64,000 nucleotides of DNA, taken from the NCBI GenBank assembly GCA_017163975.1, contig JAFFSR010000299.1:1165501-1229500 (forward strand). The letters run 5' to 3'. Origin of the DNA: Anastatus disparis. Its lineage: Eukaryota; Arthropoda; Insecta; Hymenoptera; Eupelmidae. Of the stretch, positions 11,475-23,797 are shown piece after piece. The position numbers and the translations under genes were made by a program. Under the pieces are notes generated by a model. The model was not told where the DNA came from and searched no databases. It saw nothing but the letters and a program-made list of their open reading frames with translations. Position 1 is the stretch's first letter, and each line of letters opens with the position of its first letter.

Positions 11475-11665
11475 TAAGTACAACTTGAAACTTGAGTATC
11501 GTTACTTGAGTATCAGCTGTTACTTCATTTTTTTATATGAAATATAAAAGCACACAGATATGATAGTCGTCGGTAAAGATGTCATACTCAATTAAAGTAA
11601 CAGCTTATACTCAAGTAACGATACTTAAATTCCAAGCGATACTCAATACTCAAGTCACGACTATT
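11475..11665. repeat. Inverted repeat with ACTTGAGTATC iterons
   Basis: CTTGAGTATCGTTACTTGAG on the left pairs with CTCAAGTAACGATACTT on the right, with AGCTGTTACTT / AAGTAACAGCT inside. MITE-like, nested in the 4.5-kb element; termini not resolved. Confidence 0.6.
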
Positions 11666-13621
11666 TATTCGAGCCTTAATCAGGGAGCTTAACTTTGTCT
11701 ATACGATCTATGTCTGTCTTTATTGGTAGCTCCAGGCGTAACTATTGATGGATTCTACTGAGTACATAGGTCTTCTATTTTTAGTCTCCATGGTCCATAG
11801 CAACAACAAATAGTTTGTTTTCTCTAGTATTCATGTTATATCTTGCATGTGTAATTCCAATTAGTGAATAAATTAGACTTGTCATAAGACTAATCAAACT
11901 AGAACAACTACAAATTAGACTTGATTATTGGCAATTTGTTGTCAAGTGATATTTGGTTACCTATTTCATAAGTTAATATTCTGTATATTTTATGTTTTGT
12001 AGGATTATAAATATTGAATTACACACAAAAAAAAATTAAAAAATAACCTTCATGTGTACAATCTTAATTAAAATAATTTATATTATATTTGTGAATGTGT
12101 TTGTTTGTATGTAATATGCATTTTAAACTATGAAAAAATGTATAAAAATTATATAGAAGTATCTGAAATATTTTTGTATGTTGATCTATCGGAAGACTGA
12201 AACGCAATTTTTGTTTAAAACTATCATTTGCATTGTAGCCTATATTATATTGATACCATTTTTGGACTTCTAATTCATTTTTATAGTGCAAAGAAAAGCT
12301 AATGAACTAGATTGTAAATATTATAGTAGATTAAATTATTATAGAATTTTGTTTCTGTTAATTTTTATTAAAAAGTTGTTGTAAATATTACTTACTAAAT
12401 AAGCATTTACCAGAAAAAAATCTTTATTCAAGCAGAATCTTTGAAATTTATTATGACAATGGTTACATTTTATCATATCTATTATATTTTATGAGAAGGA
12501 GTAAGAGTCCAATACAAAACTCTATTGAGTTTTATACAAAAATTATGATGAGACCTATTATCTAGGTAGATATTGATATTCTTTGTTTGTTTTAATATGG
12601 ATCTTTAATCTTATACGTGCTTCTTTACTTATGGAAGTATATTTCTTTGCATGACATTACAAAAGATCTGATAGTTGCAAAGACTTTTATTTTTTAATAT
12701 CTACTGTATATTTAGATAAAAATAATTATAACTGATTTTCTTCTTAGTCAAGTATTTACATAAGAATTTTTACTTTTAATTTAATGATAGTTATGAGTAA
12801 TATTCAAATGTAAGTTTCTCATATATATAATTTGGTGAGAGGCAAGGTAGTTACAGTCATTACTATCTACATGTAAAGTAGATATAAAAAACTGCAACTT
12901 GTTACGAGTGTCAGATCTTCCTTAACATTGTACAAAAAAATATCCTCTCGTTAATGAAGAAAAAAATGTAAAAATATAAATAGATATTAAAATATTAAAG
13001 AATAATAATAGATCCACCTAGATAATTAGTTTTATTATTATTTTTTACAAACCCCTTTACAATCTTATACCTGTACCTAAATAAAATAAATATAAACTCA
13101 GAAAATCATTTCAACGTTTATTACCTTCGAGCAGTGGTCAATGGTCCACTGCTATAGAGAAGAAATCAAGTATTAGATTGTAAGTGTTGTATGAATGTAT
13201 CCAGATGACCAATTAGCGGAGCCTATAAAAAGCCTTAAAGTGTTTGGTTACAATGTCCTACAACTTTGTTGATAGTAATCTAATGGTCGAACAAAAGAAA
13301 ATATATTCAAAAATTTTATTTATAATCAAAATTAACTAAACTGAATTCTATTATAATTACACATATTTTAATGTATGTGTATGTATAAATATATATATAT
13401 ATTATAACCAAAAATTGTATTTCTTACATATTTTTAGATAACAATAAATGTAACTGATTTTATAAACTTTTTTAGATTACGTAACAAAAAAGCATTTTCT
13501 TTGAATCAATACTTTTTTATTCGATAATCAAATGAGTTTAGTAATCAAAAATAGAATAATATAGATGGTTAATTATTTTTATTATAAGCAAGTTAAAGTT
13601 ATAGATGAAAAATAAAGAAAT
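11666..13621. other. AT-rich interior of the 4.5-kb element
   Basis: About 2 kb of AT-rich sequence. The longest frame (12064-12291, minus, 75 codons) has biased composition and no known motif. No gene supported. Confidence 0.5.
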
Positions 13622-13747
13622 CATTCAAATATTTGCAATACCTGAGATAAACGATCCTTGCACGAGAAAAATTAATTTAATTATCAAATTACATTAATTT
13701 TTCTCAAGCAAAGATGTTTTATCTCAGGTATTGCAAATATTTAAATG
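13622..13747. mobile_element. Small MITE, CATTCAAATATTTGC ends
   Basis: 126-bp hairpin: CATTCAAATATTTGCAATAC at the left and GTATTGCAAATATTTAAATG at the right, with further pairing CTGAGATAAA / TTTATCTCAG and an AATTAATTT inner stem. Lies about 100 bp outside the right arm of the 4.5-kb element. Confidence 0.65.
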
Positions 13748-14707
13748 ATAGTTTTTATCATTAATTAATCTTAAAATTAGACATCCATTGCCTTGAAACA
13801 AGTGATCGAATAACTTTTTCAGCAAATAGGTGGTTAAAGCTTCTGCGAATCCTGTTTCTGTAAATAGAAATGCAGTACACATGAGTTCGGACGTACTGGG
13901 AAGAATTAGGATGATTGCTCCCGTTAGGTCGTGTTTGAGTGATAATCCGAAACAATACATTTAGTATATCTGTATATTCCTGTTTATAGTATTGAATTAT
14001 ATATATTTAGATATACTGTAGAAGAATATATGCATAGTTTTATGGATTATGATACGAGTTTCACCTGGCGAGACATTTTTTTTTATTAGTATAATGGGTT
14101 TTTAAGGTCTCTGGGAGCGCCTTAACGTGGAAATTGGAAACTTTCGAGTTCATCTCGATATATTACAGTCCAGAGTGTCTCAAAAAATAAAATTTCACTC
14201 AAAAATATTGCAAACGGAAGTGTAAGATACGAGGGCTAGGCCATGTATAGGCAAAAATACGCAAAAAAACCGTTTTTTTCCTTTTTGACATTGTTCTACC
14301 ACTCTTAAAGATCTGAAAAAATTTTTACATACTTTTGGTGCACAAATAAATATTATATATTTTTTCCAAAGTGTCGTCTATCTTAGTTTTCGAAATATCT
14401 CGAATGAAAATTTTCAAACGTCTCTAGAAATTTGAATTTTGCACCTACAAAAAAATCATCGGAGACTAATTTATAGGGCTTCCAAAAACCTAAATTAAAA
14501 AAAAAGAGTATTCTAGCTTAAAAATTGACGGAGATAGAGCTAAGAGACTCAAAAAATGAAAAATTGCGTTTTTGAGGTTAGGTTTAGGTTTAGAAGGCTG
14601 AAAATTTGTATAGAGGTATATTTTTTTTTATAGAATATAATGGCCATATCAGTTTTTCTCTCTGCTTCTGGGGTCAATTCACCTATCTTACCCGGCTAGA
14701 CCCTTTG

Positions 14708-16530
14708 TGAATTATCTAAAAATAATAATATACCTGAATATCGTTTATTTCTTATTCGTAATCCTGTATTATTAGATAAAAAATGTTATGATTTGCCTCA
14801 AACATCAATGTGCAGCATTCATAATATCTGAAGATGGTGAAATACCAGATAATATAGAACTATGTGTTTATCCAAAAAATTCTACTAAAAAAATTGAAAG
14901 TATTTCATACATCAGTGAATTATCACTTCATTTAGACCCTATGACATTTCCTATTTTATTTCCTCATGGAGATCAAGGTCGGAATATAAATTTGAAACAA
15001 AATGAAAATAATACAAAAAAAAATGACACCACTTCAATATTATTCTCATCGTTCAGCATATAGACCAGATCCTAAGTTTAGTCCTATATCATTTGGAGGA
15101 AGATTAACACAGCAATATATATTACCATCCATATATATAGGTAGTCCTAGATATATGAATAAAAATTATCAAAATGTCATGGCCATTGTAAGAAAAAAAG
15201 GAAGACCAGATTTATTTATAACTATGACTTTTAACCCTAATTGGCCAGAGGTTAGAAATATATTAATACAATTTCCTTCAGGTACAACTTGTAACGATAT
15301 ACCCACCATATGCGTACGTCTTTTCTACGCTAAATGTAGAGCAATTTTATCTGATATTATATCTGGAAAAATTTTTCGTAAAATTATTGCTTGGTTTTGG
15401 GTTATAGAATTTGAAAAAAGAGGATTACCACATAATCACATGGTTTTTACATTAGATTATAAATCAAAATTATTGAATCCTGATAACATTGATCAATTTA
15501 TTTTAGCTGAAATTCCTGAGGATGATAACGAATTAAAAGATTTAGTATTGAAACACATGTCCCACGGACCACACAGCAAAGACACACCTTGTTATGATAT
15601 AAATAACAAAACATGTTCAAAACACTTTCCTAAAAATTATTGTGAAAACACTACTTTTGAAGAAAATGGATTTCCTAAATATAGAAGAAGAAAAAATGAC
15701 TTCTTGAATTATTATTATTATAATAAAAAAATTGATGGCCAAAATATAAAAGTTGATAATTCAATGGTAGTTCCATATAATTCGACTCTTCTTAAAAAAT
15801 ACAATTGCCATATTACTGTTGAATATTGTGCATCTATCATGAGTGTAAAATATTTATTTAAATATTTAAATAAAGGACATGATAGAGCATACATAAAATT
15901 TCAAAAATCTCTTACTAAAAATAATATTATAGATGACGAAATTGAATATTACAAAAATTCAAGATATTTAAGTTCTATGGAAGCTGCTTGGAGAATTTCA
16001 GAATCGCCTAGAATTGGTAAATCACATTCTGTGATGAGTTTAGCTGTACATTTGAAAAATCAGCATTATGTTTTATTTGATGAAAATAATATTGAATCAG
16101 CTTTAGAAAAACATAATACTACATTGACTGCTTGGTACGAATGAAACAAAAGAGATAAAACTGTAAAAGATATTTTTCACGTGAATATACCTGAGTATTA
16201 TTATTTATCAAATGAAAAACAATGGATTAAACAAAAAAAATTTTCAAATACTTTTGGAAGATTAGTAAATGTAAGTTCTAAGGACATTGAAAAATTTCAT
16301 TTAAAATTAATTTAAGATCGAGTTCAAGGAGCTACTTGCGAAGAAAATCTAAAAACTTATGAAGGAAAAGTTAACGATACTTTCAAAAAAGCTGCAATAG
16401 CTATGGGATTAGTAGAATGTGATGGAGAAATTAAAAAAATTTTTGATCAAGCTTATCAAGTACTGATGCCAAAATAATTAAGGCAAAATTTTGCTTGGTT
16501 TTTAATCGCAGATAATAGTTTTACATTAGC
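14708..16530 (+). pseudogene. Helitron Rep/helicase, segment 2 (HUH nuclease)
   Basis: Resumes with ELSKNNNIPEYRLFLIRNP. One frameshift near 14810 and another near 15010 lead to the 380-codon frame 15002-16144. GLPHNHMVF (His codons 15431 and 15437) is the HUH nuclease motif with Asn at the middle position. VKYLFKYLNKG carries the two candidate catalytic tyrosines (15851 and 15863). Downstream coding continues in the same frame through a TGA at 16142, a TAA at 16313 and a TAA at 16475, with RVQGATCEENLKTYEG and AAIAMGLVECD matching the Rep-helicase linker region. A CR1-like LINE then splits the gene at 16531-16537. In live elements this domain nicks and joins single strands. This copy is inactive but only lightly decayed. 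Confidence 0.9.
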
Positions 16531-16899
16531 ATCAGATCACTCTCCTTCCATCTGTAAGTAGTTAAACACGCTTTATTTTTCACTCTTGTTATTTTTGTTC
16601 TGGTACTGCATTTTTGTGCCCTAGGGCGCTTTTCTTACAGATTCTTGCACGCTCAATTTTCAAAGCACCGTTTCAGCTATAAATCATCAGTTTTATTAGC
16701 GGTCCTTGCATTTTATCTCATAATTAACATCAAGACGCTGAACTTGGGAGGTTAGAATTATTGCAGTTTTGAATTAAGTTGGGAGGCAATTTTCATCTGC
16801 AGGCAGAGATCGTGATGGCTAATTTTTCAATCTACTCTTTGACCAATAAGATAGAAGTTTACCTTACCCTTTAAGGAGTATACACTAGAGGTCGGAGTT

Positions 16900-18672
16900 A
16901 TGGACAGTTGTGCGATCTGTAAGCTATCCACTAATGATAAATGGGGCATGACAAAGCTCCATTTGTGTTTCACATGCCGGCAGCGCTGTCATGCCAAATG
17001 CATGACTCGCTCAAAAATGGAAAATGGCACAAAATAAAGTGTAAAAGGTGCATTAAAGAAATAAAAAATAATTCAACATCATTAGCCAGTGGTAGCATCA
17101 AGGTCAATGCAGATTCGCAGATCGCGGGCAAAGTTGCTTTTAATCAGCCCATCAGTGCCTCTACACCATCAAGAACTAACTCGAAAGTGACATCTGTCAA
17201 CACAGAAGCAGCCTGAAAGAGTGAAAACTACTTTATCATCGCAAACTTTGTCCAACAACCGCGGTGCCACGGCGGATGGAGGGAGAAGTAGAATAAGTAT
17301 GTCTTTATCTGATAAACTATTGGGACGCGGTGCTGCGCTTACTGCCCCGAATAATAATAATAATAATAGTAATAATTTAAAGAACAATAATTCTGATGTA
17401 ATCCGAAGTGACTTAAATTCTTCCTCATTGCAGGCAGCTGTATCTGCTCTAGAGGGCGCACTATCTGGCAGGCTTGACACAATAATAAATTCTTTTGATC
17501 AATTTTTGGCTTTAGAGAGCCAAGTTAAAAATTTTGACAAAGGCCTGCGGGATATTGTGTCCAAAATTGATACACAGAATGAATGTATTAAAAAATTAGA
17601 AATTGAGCACATGCAGCTGTTAAGGTAAAATCGCAAACTTAGGGAAATAATAGTTACTTCGGAAAGGAATTTCTTGTCCGCTCTAAATAATAAAATTGAA
17701 ATGTATAGTAAAACAATTAGTTGTAAATTCGATAATATTCAAACTTTTTTTAATAACGAGTTTCACGGAGTGGATAAGGGTTTCTTTGACCTTACAACCG
17801 GGGTAGCTGGCGTGGCGCAGGCCGTCGCGGATCTCACGGGAATGAATGAGCATACATTACACACATCTAAATTTGTAGAAATGCCACAAATACCACATAC
17901 TCATACTGTAATTGGTGAGGAAGCACCTCGTCAAGATGAGACGGAGTGTGGCTCTGGGAGTGGTACATTAGTGATCTCTGACGAATTTGACTGTTCAACA
18001 GTTAATGTTGGGCCGGATGATTACGCCTGTGCCGTTCTTGGTACCATTCTTCCGGCAATCAAGCGTACAAATGTAATTTCAGTTAAGAAAATCGCTAAAT
18101 ATGATGATGTAAACGGGGTGTCTATAGATCGTGGGATCAGTGGCAGCCCGAGGGGTCTGTTCTCATTGCTGGTTAGACTTTCTGAGGAGGACCTGATGCA
18201 AGAGGTGTTTGAGGCTAAACGACAATTCACAGGTTTTTCGACAGCAGATCTTAATCCTTCCCTCCTTGGCAGTCTTCCAGCCATCAAACACCACGGCTTG
18301 ATATTTATTAATGAATATTAGTTTACTGAAATATATGTTAATTTTAAAAAGTTAAAAAAGTATGTCAAAGAAAAAGGCTTTAAATTTTTTTGGCACAGAC
18401 ATGGTAAATTTCTGGTGAGGAGGGAGAAAGGAAAGAGAGCTCACAATTTTTTTAATGAAAGTGATTTAGATAATTTATTGACAGAAAGAAAGAAATTAAA
18501 AGACGATTTACATGTAATTAATGTAAATTCCAAAACTCCATCGAATATTGAGTGCGATAATAATAATATATGTGATAATAATGAAGCCTCTGAATATCAA
18601 CGAAATATGTCGACGAATCAATTATTAAGTACAAATTATGAAGTAACGTCGAGTGTGGCCTCTCCCCAATGA
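16900..18672 (+). pseudogene. CR1-like LINE ORF1 (PHD-type finger, coiled coil)
   Basis: The ATG at 16900 opens MDSCAICKLS, continuing with spaced Cys and His (CFTCRQRCHAKC) and, after a frameshift near 17030, CKRC. Together these give a C4HC3-like PHD finger, as seen in CR1-group ORF1 proteins. Another shift near 17217 leads into the frame 17221-18672. That frame has a Ser/Asn-rich linker, a heptad-like coiled coil (about 17470-17720) crossing an in-frame TAA at 17626, and a C-terminal basic section with a TAG at 18319 (GFKFFWHRHGKFLVRR) typical of insect CR1/RTE-type ORF1 ends. Expected role: RNA-binding chaperone of the retroelement particle. Its TGA (18670) overlaps an ATG at 18669. Nonfunctional. 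Confidence 0.75.
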
Positions 18673-21292
18673 CTGCACCGGGCCTCCTTTGAGAGTCGTA
18701 CAGGGAGGAGGGGTGAACTGCGAGCGTGCTTTCTGAATGTGACTTCGTTGAGGGATCACATTGGGCAGGTACGTGAGTTTCTAAGTAATGGTCTTTCTTG
18801 CGACATATTTGGAGTGGCTGAGACTTGGCTGGGTCCGTCTGTTTCGGATGACGTCATTCAGGTCAAAGGGTATAAAGTATTCAGACAGGACAGAAACTTG
18901 CGAGGTGGAGGAGTTGCTTAGTATGTTAGAGACAATTTAAAGTGCACTATTTTGGCTACTTCAGATACTCAAACTAATCATAGTGGAGGTAAACCGGAGG
19001 TACCTGAGTATATTATTTGTTCCGTGCAATTAGGCAGCTCCGAAGCCGTGTTGGTTTCTATTATTTATCGACCTCCTGCCATTTCCTTTTTTCAAACTAC
19101 CGATTTTTTTGGATAACTTAAGAAATTTTGTTTCTGAATACTTTCATAAAATTATAATGGGAGACCTGGATGCCGATCTCCTGCGTGAGAGCAGTGATCC
19201 CAAATTTATTAATAAATTGTCGGCTGAGCTTTCGTTACAGTTGGTTCAGCACGGTGTCACGCATCACACTCCAACATCTCACACGTGAATTGACCTGATT
19301 CTTGTTGACGATAATGACACAGTACTTGACGCACGCAACTTACCGGCGAATTTTCACAGTCGGAACAACTTAATTGATGTATGTATTTCTTGTCATCACA
19401 TCAAGACAGATAATAAAATAATTGAGTACAGGAATTATAAAGATATCTGTCCAAACTTATTGGTACAGAGTTTGACCGGCTGTGATTGGACGCCATTCAC
19501 TGTTGGTACAGTTGACCCAGATAAATTAATAGACTGTTCGATGCCCTTGCTAGAGGTAATGTCTGGAAGAAGTTAAAAGACCTGGGACTCCTGTCCAGAC
19601 CTCAAGGGGACTTGAATCGATTCACTCCAGATGAGCTTAATCCACATTTTGCTGGGGTATCGGTCTCGCCAGACGATGACACTGCAGAACGTAAAAGGAT
19701 TCTTTCTAAGCGTAGTAAAAGTGGTTTTGCCTTTAAGCCAATTAATAATAATGATGTAATCCTTGCGATTTTGCATTTTTCATCACAGGCTTGTGGCGAG
19801 GATGGCATCCCACAGAGTGTGATACTTAAAGCACTACCGGTTATTGGAGAGCATCTTGTGACTCTGTTCAATTACTGTTTTGCACGGGGAGTCTTTCCTT
19901 GCCTTCGAAAGCGCGCACGTATTGTGCCTTTAAAGAAGTGCCCTGCACCTAAAATGCCTAAAGATTTTAGGCCCATAGCAGTATTATGTTTTCTTTCAAA
20001 GGTTCTCGAGAAGATTGCCTATGACCAACTGCAGGAGTATATTATGACACACAAAATACTTGACTCTGCAGACTGGCTTCAGAAAGCATCATTCTACGCA
20101 GACTGCCATACTTAAACTTACAGATCACATGAGATAAGGTCTTGACAAGAAATTTGCCACGATACTACTTCTATTTCACTTTAGTAAGGCATTCGACACG
20201 ATCTCCCCTTCCAAATTGCTTGCGAGGCTTAGATCGATGGGGTTTTCCAGAGCTGCACTCGAATGGATCAGCTCCTATTTATCAGGTAGGAAACGAATGG
20301 TTTCTACACATTTAAAAGAGGATTCGGATTGGCTAACAACTAATCTAGGAGTTCCACCGGGTTCAGTGCTGGGGCCTCTAATGTTCTGCCTTTACATTAA
20401 TAACATACGTGACACGCTTGACCCCTGTTGTGTCAAGCACATATTATATGCTAATGATCTCCAAATCTATATTCAGGTCCCTTATGAACATCTGAATAAA
20501 GGTATTGGTATTATGCAGAGGATGGCCAGGGCGGTGTTGGGATGGGCTGTCGATGCTTATCTCACATTAAATGCAAGCAAAACTAAGGCGATCGTTTTTG
20601 GCAGTAGTCGATTTATTAATGACTTTTATGCTGGTGAGCCAAGAACGATTGAGCTTGAGGGAGGTGTCGGCATATCTTTCTCTGATACCGTTACGAGCCT
20701 TGGTGTTATGCTTGTCGCTAAGTTGTCTTGGAAGTCGCACATTAATATGGTGACTAAAAAATTTAATAGGATAATGTATAGTTTACGGTTCTTTCGTCGG
20801 TACACCACTGAGGCCCTGCGTAAACAACTCGCAGCCGCCTTGCTATTTCCGCACCTTGACTACTGCTCAGATGTCCTGCTTGATGCTTCGCAGGGGTTGA
20901 GAAAACAATTACAAAGACTACAAAATCCATGTGTAAGATATGTATTAGGCGTAGGAATGGGCGATCATATCTCTCCTCATAGAGCTGCGCTTGGTTGGCT
21001 GCGTACTGATTCAAGGAGACACTATTTTATGGCTGTACTTATGTACAAAATCGTGCGAATGAATACTTCCGAGTATCTAGTGAGTCTCTTCATTAAATAT
21101 GTACCTATGGTAGCCACTAGGGGAGATATTAAAGACTTCGCGATGCCCTTCATGCGTACTGAGACTGGAAGAAATTCCTTTCAAGTTCAAGGTGCGCATT
21201 TTTGGAACTCCCTGCCTGCTAATATAAAAAATTTTCTATCGCTCGGCAGGTTTAAGTCGGCTTTAAGGACGTATTTACTCGAACTAGAGTGA
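18673..21292 (+). pseudogene. CR1-like LINE ORF2 (AP endonuclease and reverse transcriptase)
   Basis: Endonuclease signatures: ELRACFLNVTSL, VAETWL (catalytic Glu), GGGVA then TAG at 18919, IYRPP, GDLDADLL (usually GDFN) and SHT-stop-IDLI. The EN breaks up near 19540, and the segment that normally links EN to RT is largely missing. RT resumes at about 19570 with DFRPIAVLCFLSKVLEK. After a frameshift near 20118 it continues with HFSKAFDTI, where the first catalytic Asp is His, then GVPPGSVLGP and YANDLQIY in place of YADD. The thumb and C-terminal part run intact to 21292 (frame 20216-21292, 358 codons). The changed residues and broken frame show it is dead, independent of the stops. Similar to CR1-group RTs from insects. 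Confidence 0.85.
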
Positions 21293-21859
21293 AATTAATT
21301 TTAAGTATTTTAATTTTTATGTTAATTCATTTTGTTTTGTCCTATATATAGATTTAAGGTGTAAATTTATTTATTAGCGTGAATGATGGATGAATGTATG
21401 CGGAAAGAATGAGTGGTTCTGTTTTTATTAGAAGTCATGACATCTTCGATATTAAGTTTTTATTTTTTAAATATTATTATTATTTTATTTTTTAATTATT
21501 TACTATTACTTTGTTATTGTATTGTCCAATTTTATTTTTATAGTATCGTCCAATTTCATTTTTATTGATGTCATGACAGTGATTCCTCTTTTAAATTATG
21601 TATTTTAATTCTATGACTGATAGATATTTAAGACTGTTTTTTATTGTAATTTATGTTTTCCGCGTGTATTTAGAATAGTCTGTGATATCACTTTTACATG
21701 GTGACTTACTGATACAGTATTATATATTAATTTTAATAATTGACTGTGATATCTTATCTTATTATGTGCAATACTCTATGTGGAATTATTACTTATTATT
21801 TCATGTATTACACGCTTTTTTGTACTCTTTTTACAAAATAAATCAATATCTATCTATCT
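21293..21859 (+). other. CR1-like LINE 3' UTR and (TATC)n tail
   Basis: AT-rich, no ORF of note; terminates in about four TATC units (21847-21861) abutting the target duplication. Confidence 0.7.
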
Positions 21860-22633
21860 ATCAGATATTTGGAATAAATATAAGAAAAATTTTTGCGAAG
21901 CTTTCTTTAACAACAATGAAAATAAAGATTTGCTTGAAATTAATGAAATTCTAAATACAGAAAATTTTAAATGTTTAGATTTTGGTTTACCAAATCCCAT
22001 TCCTTTAACGACAATAGAAAATACATTTGAACGTAATAAAAAATTTTTAAATATTCATAAATTACTAAATAATGATCAAAAAGAAAATTTCAATTATATC
22101 ATTAATCCAAAACATAATGAAAAGGCTATTTTTATTAATGGACCTGGAGGTACAGCAAAAACATTATTATATAATGTTCTAATTCATTATTTTTTAAGGA
22201 AAAAAAATCTTGGTTATGGCCTGGACAGGTATAGCATCAATTTTATTACCTGGTGGTTGTACAAGTCACAAAGTTTTTAAATTATCTTTAGACTTAAAAA
22301 ATGCAGAAAATTTAATAATTAAATCAGATTCAGATAAGAAAAAAAATTAGAGAATGTGACATATTTTTATGAGATGAATCATCAATGATACCTAAAAAAG
22401 CTTTAGAACTTGTAGAAAAACTTATAAGAGATATTTGTTCAATAGAAAATATATTTTTTGCGAATAAATTACTCATATTTAGAGGTGATTTTATGCAAAC
22501 TTTACCTGTAATTGAACATGGTACAAAAACAATTATAATAAATGAAACTTTAAATATTTCTGATTATTGGCCAAAATTTAAAATATTTAAATTAACAAAA
22601 AATATGAGAAATAATAATCAAAATTTCGGATCA
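21860..22633 (+). pseudogene. Helitron helicase, segment 3 (PIF1-like motifs I-III)
   Basis: The frame reopens as SDIWNKYKKNFCEAFF, the Helitron stretch before the helicase. GPGGTAKTLLY (about 22140-22170) is Walker A with Gly-Lys-Thr changed to Ala-Lys-Thr. After a frameshift in an A-run near 22205, AWTGIASILLPGG and SHKVFKLSLDL match PIF1 motif Ia. A TGA at 22370 precedes DESSM, the Walker B motif of PIF1 helicases. RGDFMQTLPVIEHGT and LTKNMR follow. The frame is cut by a CCCTAGTGG MITE at 22636. In a live element this SF1 helicase unwinds DNA during rolling-circle transposition. Confidence 0.9.
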
Positions 22634-22635
22634 TT

Positions 22636-23319
22636 CCCTAGTGGAAATCAGTTTTGCTAATAACAGCAAACAACTGCTAATAACTGTTATAAATAGTTTA
22701 GTTTGAGACAGATAAGTAGCAGTTGAGTTAATAGTAATTATGTGCAGTTATAAAGAGTTATTAACATTTGTAAGCACAACAATTTTGTACAATACAATTT
22801 TTAAAAATTAAGATAATAGTAACAGTTATTTGCAGTTATTTTTTTATTTTTGCAGTTATTTACTGTTGTTTGAGGATTCTTGCAGTTATTTGCAATTATT
22901 TTCTGATTTTTGTAGTTATTTGCAGAAACTTGCAGTTCTTTATAGTTAATAATAGTTATTCATAAAAATTTATTGTCTTGGAAATTTTTTCCTATATATA
23001 AAAAATAAAAAAATTTTTTAAAAAGCTTATAATTGTTAATAACTGTAAATAATTGCAAGAAATTGCAAATAGCCGCAAATAAACGCAAATAACTGCTAAT
23101 AACTGTTAATGAAATAGCAAATAACTGCTTATGAATGCTAATAATTGCTAATAACTGTTAATAACTGATGATTACTACTATTAACTGCAAATAACCGCTA
23201 TTTCTGTCTCAAACTAAACTGTTTATAACAGTTGTTAGCAGCTTTTAGCAGTTATTTGCAGTTATCAGCAATTATTTATAATTATTAACAGTTATTTGCA
23301 AAACCGATTTCCACTAGGG
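22636..23319. mobile_element. CCCTAGTGG MITE (copy 1), AATAACTG iterons
   Basis: 684 bp with ends CCCTAGTGGAAATC and GATTTCCACTAGGG. The 2-bp duplication TT (22634-22635, 23320-23321) is confirmed by the Helitron frame: removing the element and one TT joins NFGS to FLLNIGN in frame. The interior is a dense array of TAACTGTTA, GCAGTTATT and TTGCAGTTATTTGC repeats on both strands, plus a conserved block TTTAGTTTGAGACAG near each end. No coding. Confidence 0.9.
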
Positions 23320-23536
23320 TTTTTATTAAATATTGGCAACGATATTATACAAAATTTTAAAATACCAGAGAATTGGAAAACCAATGTTATCTGTACAAAA
23401 ATTTATGGTGATTATACTGACCCAAACGAAGATTTATCTGATAAAATTATTTTATCTTCTCATAATGAAAATATTTATAAATTAAATAGTATACAAAAAG
23501 AATATTACAGTATAGATTATGCTAAACATAAGGGTG
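23320..23536 (+). pseudogene. Helitron helicase, segment 4
   Basis: FLLNIGNDIIQNFKIPENW and KIYGDYTDPNEDLSDKIILS match the region between the NMR motif and the C-terminal RNL/NGTRL motif in Helitron helicases. The open frame ends YAKHKG at the I-like LINE insertion (target AAACATAAGGGTG at 23524-23536) and resumes exactly at 29537 as HKGVDQTETD. Confidence 0.85.
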
Positions 23537-23797
23537 CGGTTTTGGATCGGGCGGTCGCTGAGACGTTATGTTGCACGCTATATCTATAACAAAAATATAA
23601 AAAAATAAACTTATACTGCATCTCCCTAGTTAAAAACATTTGCTGCGTATCTTCCAATGTATTTTGGAGATACTGCAAAACAAGATCTGACTTTTGTTTT
23701 CTTATTAAACAGTTAATAGTAATTCGTTAAAAAAAAACCTAACCTAAAAGTGTGAATAACCTTAAAGAGGATAGCCGATCAGGCTATTCTTCAACTT

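Larger units (their letters stand above)
10190..14707. mobile_element. 4.5-kb long-TIR element inserted in the Helitron
   Basis: Ends CAAAGGGTCTAGCCGGGTAA and its complement finishing at 14707. The inverted arms span 10190-11047 and 13852-14707 (about 857 bp each, high identity) and contain TTAGGTTTAGG-like motifs. The 2.8-kb interior is AT-rich with no recognisable transposase; the only modest frame (13724-13960, minus) crosses the arm boundary and matches nothing I know. It interrupts the Helitron frame after KEYK. A clean target duplication is not evident. Superfamily unknown. Confidence 0.75.
16538..21859 (+). mobile_element. CR1-like LINE inserted in the Helitron
   Basis: The boundaries are set by the 7-bp duplication ATCAGAT (16531-16537 and 21860-21866) and by return of the Helitron frame. 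The 5' UTR is 16538-16899. ORF1 has a PHD-like finger and ORF2 has endonuclease plus RT. The 3' UTR is about 21293-21845, ending in a (TATC)n microsatellite rather than poly(A), as is common in the CR1 group. Length 5,322 bp, so nearly full length, with multiple stops and frameshifts. Confidence 0.85.

Noticed and set aside
13724..13960. 78-codon minus-strand frame with hydrophobic stretch
   Set aside because: It crosses the inner edge of an inverted arm and has no recognised domain; kept only as a remark under the 4.5-kb element.
17169..17480. 103-codon minus-strand frame
   Set aside because: Shadow of the CR1-like ORF1; its poly-Leu comes from (AAT)n on the other strand.
22636..23319. CRISPR-like array of short repeats
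   Set aside because: The repeats are imperfect, occur on both strands without regular unique spacers, and lie in a TIR-bounded eukaryotic MITE. The same applies to the arrays at 40580, 49407 and 63265.
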